From the NCBI RefSeq assembly GCF_000219915.2, contig NC_017964.1, forward strand, positions 310,001-374,000: DNA of 64,000 nt. The letters run 5' to 3'. The DNA comes from Advenella kashmirensis WT001. Its GTDB lineage: Bacteria; Pseudomonadota; Gammaproteobacteria; Burkholderiales; Burkholderiaceae_B. This document shows, in pieces, positions 57,563 through 64,000 of this stretch. Made by a program: the position numbers and the translations under genes. The notes under the pieces are model-generated. The model did not search any database and had not been told where the DNA came from. It saw only the letters and a program-made list of their open reading frames with translations. Position 1 is the first letter of the stretch; each line of letters begins with the position of its first letter.

Positions 57563-58753
57563 ATGTCATTCAGTTCTGCCGATGCCCAGTCGCTAATGGA
57601 AATTACCGCCCGCCCGCCTTTGTATTTCGTCAGTGGCGAGGGTTCCTGGCTGACGGACGACACCGGCAAGCGATATCTGGATTGCATTCAGGGCTGGGCG
57701 GTCAATTGCCTGGGGCATTGTCCGCCGCAACTGGTTAAGGCGCTCAACGACCAGGCCGGAAAACTGATCAACCCGTCACCTGCGTTTTTCAATGAACCGT
57801 CCGTGGCGCTGGCCAAGCGGCTGATTGATGCATCGTGTTTCGATCGCGTGTTTTTTACCAATAGTGGCGCAGAGGCCAACGAAGGCGTGATCAAGCTGGC
57901 GCGCAAGTGGGGCCAGAAAAACAAAAAAGGTGCCTACAAGATTATTACCTTTGACCACAGTTTCCATGGCCGGACACTGGCCACCATGTCTGCCTCGGGC
58001 AAGGCCGGTTGGGACACGAAATTTGCGCCGCAGGTCGATGGCTTTCCCAAGGCGCAAATGAATAACCTGGAATCGGTCAAGGCGCTGATTGACGACAATA
58101 CCGTCGCCATCATGCTGGAGCCGGTGCAGGGCGAAGGCGGTGTTATTCCTGCGGAAATGGCGTTCATGAAAGCACTGCGCGAACTGACCCGCGAGAACAA
58201 TATGCTGCTGATCGTGGACGAAGTGCAGACCGGCATGGGCCGTTGCGGCGAACTGTTTGCCTATCAGGCCTATGGTATTGAGCCCGACATCATGTCGCTG
58301 GGCAAAGGCATCGGCGGCGGCATTCCGCTGGCCGCCATGCTGGCTCGTGAAGAAGTGTCGTGCTTTGAACATGGTGATCAGGGCGGAACCTACAATGGCA
58401 ACCCATTGATCACAGCTGGCGGCATTGCGGTGTTCGATACGCTGACCGCACCTGGATTTATGCAAAGTGTTCAGGTCCGCTCCGAGCAGTTATCGCAAGG
58501 TCTGCTGGCGCTGTCAGAAAAATGGGGCATGAAAGGCGAGCGTGGCATGGGTATGTTGCGCGCATTGATTCTGGACAAGGACGACGGATCGGCGATTGTA
58601 GATGCAGCGCGTGAGCGCGGCCCGGAAGGCATGCTGCTGAATGCGCCGCGGCCGAATCTGCTGCGCTTTATGACCGCATTGAATATGACTGAAGACGAAC
58701 TCAAGCTGATGCTGGCGTGGCTGGACGAGGTCATTGCCCAGGTCAGAGCCTGA
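57563..58753 (+). CDS. class III aminotransferase, acetylornithine transaminase family
   Basis: PLP-dependent aminotransferase of 396 residues, ArgD/GabT-like. Motifs: YLDCIQGWAVNCLGHCPP, FFTNSGAEANEGVIKLAR, HGRTLATMSASG, LEPVQGEGGV, and the PLP Lys248 in SLGKGIGGGIPLA; the last is preceded by IVDEVQTGMGR. Probably N-acetylornithine or succinylornithine transaminase, in arginine synthesis or breakdown; the sequence alone does not fix it. A ribosome site (AAGGAA) precedes the ATG. A small gene of unknown function follows. Confidence 0.88.
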   Translation: MSFSSADAQSLMEITARPPLYFVSGEGSWLTDDTGKRYLDCIQGWAVNCLGHCPPQLVKALNDQAGKLINPSPAFFNEPSVALAKRLIDASCFDRVFFTNSGAEANEGVIKLARKWGQKNKKGAYKIITFDHSFHGRTLATMSASGKAGWDTKFAPQVDGFPKAQMNNLESVKALIDDNTVAIMLEPVQGEGGVIPAEMAFMKALRELTRENNMLLIVDEVQTGMGRCGELFAYQAYGIEPDIMSLGKGIGGGIPLAAMLAREEVSCFEHGDQGGTYNGNPLITAGGIAVFDTLTAPGFMQSVQVRSEQLSQGLLALSEKWGMKGERGMGMLRALILDKDDGSAIVDAARERGPEGMLLNAPRPNLLRFMTALNMTEDELKLMLAWLDEVIAQVRA

Positions 58754-58837
58754 TCGATCCCTGTCTGCCGACAGGGCAATGAGCGAACCGGGTGTCGAAT
58801 CCATCCGGTTTCTCCCAACGGATGACAAGGAGCAGAC

Positions 58838-59170
58838 ATGCAGAACGAGATGGAACTCAAAGAGCTGGTTATCGAGCTGTCGGATAACTTGAATCAATGC
58901 ATGGCGCAGCAGGCGGCACTGCAGCATGCGGTGTATGCCTTGCTGGCGAATGTGAGCGATAAAAAGGCCGTGCGCAATTCGCTGAATATCTGTGCCGAAA
59001 GTTTTCTGGAAGCCCAGGAGTCATTGGGCTTGCCGGACGATATGATTGAAACCTATCAGGACGAAATTGCTGAGCTGCTCGATACGCTGTCAGACGATAT
59101 TGAACAGCAGCGTGATGCTGACTGGGCCAATGAAGGTGGCAATATTCATCTGGACGAAGGCAAGCAGTAA
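58838..59170 (+). CDS. hypothetical protein
   Basis: Acidic, mainly helical 110-residue protein that I do not recognise. It is rich in Glu, Asp, Leu and Ala, with no signal or TM segment, and residues 1-80 look like two or three amphipathic helices (ELKELVIELSDNLNQ; DDMIETYQDEIAELLDTL). A ribosome site (AAGGAG) lies before the ATG, supporting a real gene. It follows the aminotransferase by 85 bases. A stem-loop follows it. Confidence 0.6.
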   Translation: MQNEMELKELVIELSDNLNQCMAQQAALQHAVYALLANVSDKKAVRNSLNICAESFLEAQESLGLPDDMIETYQDEIAELLDTLSDDIEQQRDADWANEGGNIHLDEGKQ

Positions 59171-59253
59171 AACAGGCGGATTTTTTATCGCATATCAGGT
59201 TCTGATATGTCCCAGGCGTTGTCCGGGAGCCGGCCAGATGAGTGACTTGCAGA

Positions 59254-59280
59254 AAATACCGAGACACTGTCTCGGTATTT
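59254..59280. terminator. 13-base inverted repeat, possible bidirectional terminator
   Basis: AAATACCGAGACA (59254-59266) and TGTCTCGGTATTT (59268-59280) are perfect complements with one base between. It stands between the ends of the plus-strand hypothetical gene and the minus-strand mccA. The ends are A/T-rich but there is no long U tract, so termination is moderate; a protein site is the alternative. Confidence 0.5.
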
Positions 59281-59364
59281 CAATCGCTGCCAATGGGCTC
59301 CGCTCTTGACGCTACCATGGTCTGTTTATGCTCCGCCTCTTTCAGTCAAAGCGGATGAGAAGAC

Positions 59365-61396
59365 TCAGGCGTCAGCCTCTTCAATCCTGATCAGTTCTGC
59401 GCCATCTGTGACCTGATCGCCAACGGCAAAGAACACTTCTTCGACAATACCCGATGTGGGAGCGGTAATCGCATGCTCCATTTTCATGGCCTCCATGACC
59501 ATTAATGCATCGCCTTTTTTAACGGTATCGCCGGCCTTGACCGATAGCGAAATGATTTTGCCTGGCATCGGAGCCGTCAGGTTGCCGCCATGGTCGGCGC
59601 TCTCGTCGGCGGCGTGGCGCAGTAGATCCGGCAGACCAAAAATACGGGTGCCACCGGTTTGTCCAGTGCCAAACAGCCAGGCCTGTTCTCCTTCGCGTAC
59701 GACGGTGCCGCGATAATTACGGCCATCCAAATTGACCTGGGTGTGCCAGCTGGCGCCATCGGCCTGGGCCGACCATGACAGGGGATAGCTGCGTCCCTGA
59801 TGCACCAGTTGCCACTGGCCATCAACACGCTGCATGTGCAGCGTGTGCGCGATATCGCCATCCTGCAGTTGCAGGGTCTGTTGGTAAGAGCCCGACAGGC
59901 GCCAGCCGTCGGTGCTGTCCCATGGGTCGATGCTGTGATCGCCCTGGTTGCTGTTGTGGCCGGTTTGGCCTGGGCACTAATCCAGGTAGCCGCCACGCAG
60001 GCCAGAGCAGGCAACGTGGCTTCGGTATGCTCGGGCAGCAATTGTTCGCGATTTTTTTCGATCAATCCCGTATCCAGGTCGGCGGTGGCAAACGCTGTGT
60101 TTCCCATGAGCCGGCCCAGAAACGCCAGATTGGTGCGCACGCCAACAACATGGGTTTGCGCCAGCGCCGTATGCATGCGCGCAATGGCCTGTTCCCGATT
60201 TTCACCCCAGACAATGAGCTTGGCGATCATGGGATCGTAATAGGGCGAGATGGTATCACCCTGGCCTACGCCACCATCGACGCGAACCGTGCCGTTGCAA
60301 AAGCTGACATGCTCGGGCAGGCGAAGATGGCTGAGCGTGCCGATGGACGGCAGAAAGCCGTTGTCTGGATTCTCCGCGTAAATCCGCGCTTCAATGGCAT
60401 GACCTTTCATGGTCAGTTGCGCTTGCGTCAAGGGCAGGGGCTGGCCAGCGGCGACACGCAATTGCCACTCGACCAGATCCAGCCCGGTAATCATTTCGGT
60501 GACCGGATGCTCCACCTGCAGGCGGGTATTCATTTCCATGAAGTAGAAGCGACCGTCGGGCTCTGCGATGAACTCGACCGTGCCGGCGCCCACATAGCCT
60601 ACGGCCTTGGCAGCAGCGACTGCCGCCTCACCCATTTGCTTGCGGCGTTCCGCGGTCATGCCCGGCGCCGGGGCCTCTTCAATCACTTTCTGGTGACGAC
60701 GCTGAACCGAGCAGTCACGCTCGAACAGGTATACGGCGTTGCTTGGCTGTCCGCAAATACCTGGATCTCGATATGGCGCGGCTTGGTCAGATAGCGTTCG
60801 ATCAGAACCATATCGTCGCCAAAGCTGCTGATCGCTTCACGCTTGCATGAAGCCAGGGCGGCGATAAACTCTTCTGAACTATTGACTACGCGCATGCCTT
60901 TACCGCCACCGCCGGCACTGGCCTTGATCAATACCGGATAGCCGATGCGATCAGCTTCCTGATGCAAAAGGGTCGGGTCCTGGTCTTTGCCATGATAACC
61001 CGGCACCAGTGGAACGCCGGCCTGTTCCATCAGGGATTTGGCGGCAGACTTGCTGCCCATGGCGGCAATGGCAGAGGCGGGTGGGCCGATAAAGGTGACG
61101 CCGGCCTGCCCGCAGGCCTGGGCAAAGGCTTCGTTTTCAGACAGAAAACCGTAACCGGGGTGGATCGCCTGGGCCCCCGTAGCCTTGGCTGCGTTCAGGA
61201 TCACATCGCCCAGCAGATAACTGGCGCGAGGCTCGGCGGCGCCGATATGAACCGATTCATCGCAGGCATGGATGTGGGCGGCGTTGGCATCGGCATCGGA
61301 GTAGACCGCGACAGTACGAATGCCCATGCGACGGGCGGTGGCGGCCACACGGCAGGCGATTTCGCCGCGATTGGCAATCAGGATGGTATGAAACAT
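59365..61396 (-). pseudogene. mccA: methylcrotonyl-CoA carboxylase biotin-containing subunit, two frameshifts
   Basis: Alpha subunit of a biotin-dependent acyl-CoA carboxylase, probably the methylcrotonyl-CoA enzyme of leucine breakdown. The first frame (from ATG 61396) has the biotin carboxylase domain (ILIANRGEIACRVAATARRM, IHPGYGFLSENEAFA, IKASAGGGGKGMRVV) and breaks at 60742. The second carries VEFIAEPDGRFYFMEMNTRLQVEHPVTE-type text and breaks near 59967. The third holds the barrel and biotinyl domain, with biotin Lys in EAMKMEH, and ends at 59365. Restoring one base at each gives 677 residues, normal for MccA. GGAG lies nine bases before the start. Last gene of the minus-strand mcc block. 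Confidence 0.88.
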
Positions 61397-61410
61397 GATC
61401 TTGTCTCCGG

Positions 61411-63018
61411 TCAGATACGGAACACGCCGAAACGGGTGTCTTCTATCGGGGCGTTCAGGGCTGCGGACAGGCTTAGCGCCAATACCCGGCGGGTGTCGGC
61501 CGGCTGGATGATGCCGTCGTCCCACAGGCGTGCAGTGGCATAGTAAGGATGCCCTTCGCGCTCATATTGATCGCGAATCGGGGCCTTGAAGAGTTCTTCT
61601 TCGTCGGCAGACCAGCTGCCGCCCTTGGCTTCGATGCCATCGCGGCGGATTGTAGACAGCACGCTGGCTGCCTGCTCGCCACCCATTACCGAAATACGGG
61701 CATTGGGCCACATGAAGAGCATACGCGGATTGAAGGCGCGGCCGCACATGCCGTAGTTGCCGGCACCGAAAGAGCCGCCGATAAGAACGGTGATCTTGGG
61801 TACTGAGGCGGTAGACACGGCAGTAACCATCTTGGCGCCATGACGCGCAATGCCTTCGTTTTCGTATTTGCGACCCACCATGAAACCGGTAATGTTCTGC
61901 AAAAAGATCAGCGGGATCTTGCGCTGGCAGCATAGTTCGATAAAGTGTGCGCCTTTTTGCGCCGCTTCGGAAAACAGGATGCCGTTGTTGGCAATGATGC
62001 CGACCGGCATGCCATGCAAATGGGCAAAGCCGGTAATCAGCGTGGTGCCAAAGCGCGCCTTGAATTCGTCAAATTCGGAGCCGTCGACAATGCGCGCAAT
62101 CACTTCGCGCACGTCGTAAGGCTTGCGGGTATCGGCCGGAATGATGCCGTTCAGTTCCGCAGGGTCGTAAAGGGGTTCGCGCACCGCTTGCAGTTTAAGG
62201 GGGATGTTCTTCTTGATATTTAAGCGCGCCACTGTGTCGCGTGCCAGTTGCAGGGCATGCAGGTCGCTGTTGGCCAGATGATCAACAACGCCCGACAGGC
62301 GCGTATGTACGTCACCGCCACCCAGATCTTCGGCCGTCACGACCTCGCCCGTTGCTGCTTTTACCAACGGCGGGCCACCCAGAAAGATGGTGCCCTGGTT
62401 TTTGACGATGATCGATTCATCGCTCATGGCAGGCACATAGGCGCCGCCGGCAGTGCACGAGCCCATGACAACGGCTATTTGCGCGATGCCCATGGAGGAC
62501 ATGACTGCCTGGTTATAAAAAATGCGTCCGAAATGATCACGGTCCGGGAACACCATGTCCTGGCGCGGCAGGTTGGCGCCGCCCGAATCCACCAGATAAA
62601 TGCAGGGCAGGCGATTCTGCTGGGCGATTTCCTGGGCCCGCAAATGTTTCTTGACCGTCATGGGGTAGTACGTGCCACCCTTGACCGTGGCATCGTTGCA
62701 CACGATAACGCACTCGACGCCATTGACCCGACCAATGCCGGTAATGACGCCGGCGCCGGGTGCGTCGCCCTCATACATACCGTGAGCTGCCATGGGCGAG
62801 AGTTCCAGAAAAGGCGAACCGGGATCCAGCAGGCGCTCGACACGGTCGCGTGGCAGCAGTTTGCCGCGTGCGACATGCTTGGCGCGGGCGTTTTCGCCGC
62901 CACCTAGCGCGGTTTTTTCCAGGTGCTGCTTCAGATCATCAATCTGTTGCTGCATTGCCTGTGCGTTTTCCAGAAAGCCGGCGGAACGGGCATTGATTTT
63001 TGAGGTGATAACGGGCAT
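61411..63018 (-). CDS. mccB: methylcrotonyl-CoA carboxylase carboxyltransferase subunit
   Basis: Beta subunit of 535 residues: moves the carboxyl group from biotin to the acyl-CoA. Two crotonase-fold halves: the first has [29 protein letters not shown] and [17 protein letters not shown]. The second has [34 protein letters not shown] and [17 protein letters not shown]. The pattern is that of MccB (LiuB) more than of propionyl-CoA or geranyl-CoA carboxylases. ATG 63018 (MPVITSKIN) gives the expected N-terminus; upstream in-frame ATGs at 63024 and 63030 exist. mccA starts 15 bases downstream. Confidence 0.9.
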   Translation of the reverse strand: MPVITSKINARSAGFLENAQAMQQQIDDLKQHLEKTALGGGENARAKHVARGKLLPRDRVERLLDPGSPFLELSPMAAHGMYEGDAPGAGVITGIGRVNGVECVIVCNDATVKGGTYYPMTVKKHLRAQEIAQQNRLPCIYLVDSGGANLPRQDMVFPDRDHFGRIFYNQAVMSSMGIAQIAVVMGSCTAGGAYVPAMSDESIIVKNQGTIFLGGPPLVKAATGEVVTAEDLGGGDVHTRLSGVVDHLANSDLHALQLARDTVARLNIKKNIPLKLQAVREPLYDPAELNGIIPADTRKPYDVREVIARIVDGSEFDEFKARFGTTLITGFAHLHGMPVGIIANNGILFSEAAQKGAHFIELCCQRKIPLIFLQNITGFMVGRKYENEGIARHGAKMVTAVSTASVPKITVLIGGSFGAGNYGMCGRAFNPRMLFMWPNARISVMGGEQAASVLSTIRRDGIEAKGGSWSADEEELFKAPIRDQYEREGHPYYATARLWDDGIIQPADTRRVLALSLSAALNAPIEDTRFGVFRI

Positions 63019-63135
63019 AAACATTTCCATGCAAGTAGCCGGCAGCTGCGTGCCTACCGGCGCGAGCAACAGGGTGGATGGTTTGGTGTAAGCCGCGCCG
63101 GACAGCCTGCCGCCCGGCACGGATCAGCCATAAGG

Positions 63136-64000
63136 TCAGATCATTTCGACGGCCAGTGCCACCGCTTCTCCGCCGCCGATGCACAAAGAGGCCACACCGC
63201 GTTTTCCTTTGGTCTTGCGCAGGGCACCAAGCAACGTGGTCAGAATCCGTGCGCCCGATGCGCCGATAGGATGGCCCAGTGCAGTGGCGCCGCCGTGGAT
63301 ATTGACCTTGGCGTGATCCAGTTCCAGCTCTTTCATGGCAGCCATGGTTACCACAGCGAAGGCTTCGTTGATTTCGTAAAGATCAACCTCGTCTTTGCTC
63401 CATGACAGTTTGTCCAGCAGTTTTTTGATGGCACTGACCGGCGCAGTGGTAAACCACTCTGGTTCATGAGAGTGCTGGGAATGGCCCACAATCCGTGCGA
63501 TCGGCGTTGCCCCCAGTTTTTTGGCGGTAGATTCGCGCATGATGACCAGTGCTGCCGCGCCATCGGAAATGGAGGACGAGTTTGCCGCCGTGACCGAGCC
63601 GTCTTTTTTGAATGCAGGTTTGAGGGAAGGAATTTTTTCGGGCTTGGCCTTGCCGGGCGACTCATCGGTACTGACAATCGTGTCGCCGCCGCGGCCGCTG
63701 ACGGTCACGGGTGCAATTTCCCATTCGAAGCTGCCATCGGCAATGGCGGCATTGGCGCGCTTGAGCGACTCGATGGAAAACGCGTCCTGATCCTGGCGGC
63801 TGAAGGTGTATTTATCGGCACATTTTTCAGCAAAGACCCCCATGGCGGTGCCGCGCTCATAGGCGTCTTCCAGCCCGTCCAGCGCCATATGATCATAGAC
63901 AGTAGAGTGACCATAGCGATAGCCCTGGCGGCCTTTGAGTAGCAGATACGGGGCGTTGCTCATGCTTTCCTGGCCACCGGCCACGACGACCTCGGCACTG
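63136..64000 (-). CDS. acetyl-CoA C-acyltransferase (thiolase), N-terminus beyond window
   Basis: C-terminal part of a thiolase: condenses or cleaves 3-ketoacyl-CoA. Visible at the window edge: SAEVVVAGGQESMS, a thiolase loop; later VDLYEINEAFAVV, GGATALGHPIGASGAR (catalytic His) and CIGGGEAVALAVE (second Cys). The N-terminal half with the acylated Cys is outside the window, and the frame stays open to base 64000. It is the upstream neighbour of mccB, consistent with a leucine/isovalerate degradation or acetoacetate block. Confidence 0.93.
   Translation of the reverse strand, partial: SAEVVVAGGQESMSNAPYLLLKGRQGYRYGHSTVYDHMALDGLEDAYERGTAMGVFAEKCADKYTFSRQDQDAFSIESLKRANAAIADGSFEWEIAPVTVSGRGGDTIVSTDESPGKAKPEKIPSLKPAFKKDGSVTAANSSSISDGAAALVIMRESTAKKLGATPIARIVGHSQHSHEPEWFTTAPVSAIKKLLDKLSWSKDEVDLYEINEAFAVVTMAAMKELELDHAKVNIHGGATALGHPIGASGARILTTLLGALRKTKGKRGVASLCIGGGEAVALAVEMI

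Noticed and set aside
1..64000. CRISPR, tRNA, rRNA, insertion sequence or phage attachment site
   Set aside because: No repeat-spacer pattern, cloverleaf, transposase or integrase sequence was seen by reading; short RNAs could still be missed without a covariance search.

Overview
The window looks like chromosomal DNA of a betaproteobacterium, most likely order Burkholderiales, family Alcaligenaceae (an Advenella- or Bordetella-like organism; this is inference). The reasons are moderate-to-high GC, two Bug-type solute receptors, an E. coli-type pntAB transhydrogenase, IclR- and MocR-controlled catabolic clusters, and a methylcrotonyl-CoA carboxylase/thiolase block. I saw no rRNA, tRNA, CRISPR array or transposase.

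Layout. 1-5.3 kb: the 3' part of a VgrG-like/Rhs polymorphic toxin gene with an unassigned C-terminal toxin tail, followed by an Imm22-type immunity gene. 5.6-11.4 kb: a sulfurtransferase, a VOC protein, a DUF2946/PepSY membrane pair with a His/Met-rich loop, a phosphodiester-glycosidase-like protein and a RluA-type pseudouridine synthase. 11.6-14.6 kb: pntA-pntB on the minus strand. 14.6-21.8 kb: an IclR regulator divergent from an acyl-CoA catabolic operon (enoyl-CoA hydratase, NDP-forming CoA ligase, Bug receptor, two acyl-CoA dehydrogenases). 21.9-28.1 kb: single genes (polysaccharide deacetylase, a divergent LysE/MocR pair, YegP-like, YdgA-like, deoxyribosyltransferase). 28.2-31.4 kb: a SET-domain gene translationally coupled to panB, divergent from ilvB. 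31.7-40.2 kb: a flavoprotein gene and a Dpp-type ABC transporter joined by ATGA overlaps, then a BAAT-type hydrolase. 40.2-45.2 kb: a compact SDR/citryl-CoA lyase/CoA ligase/Bug operon divergent from its IclR regulator. 45.3-47.3 kb: two carboxymuconolactone-decarboxylase-type genes and a hicAB toxin-antitoxin pair. 47.3-59.2 kb: a methyltransferase, hemN, topB, a large DUF2157/DUF4401/GDYXXLXY membrane protein, gluQ, smg and an ArgD-like aminotransferase. 59.4-64 kb: mccA, mccB and a thiolase that runs off the right edge.

A feature of the whole window is the number of broken reading frames. I count 17 probable single-base indels in 12 genes, 16 of them deletions and nearly all explained by losing one base from a short G/C (or A/T) run, plus one in-frame stop. 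They hit housekeeping genes (pntA, pntB, smg) as often as accessory ones. Sequencing or assembly error is therefore the simplest reading, and the broken genes are annotated here as whole genes with the break point given.

The most interesting biology is (i) the citryl-CoA lyase operon, which resembles an import/activate/cleave pathway for an unknown hydroxy-acid, (ii) the enoyl-CoA hydratase/NDP-ligase/paired dehydrogenase operon with its own receptor, (iii) the Rhs toxin tail with an Imm22 partner, and (iv) the SET-domain gene locked to panB.
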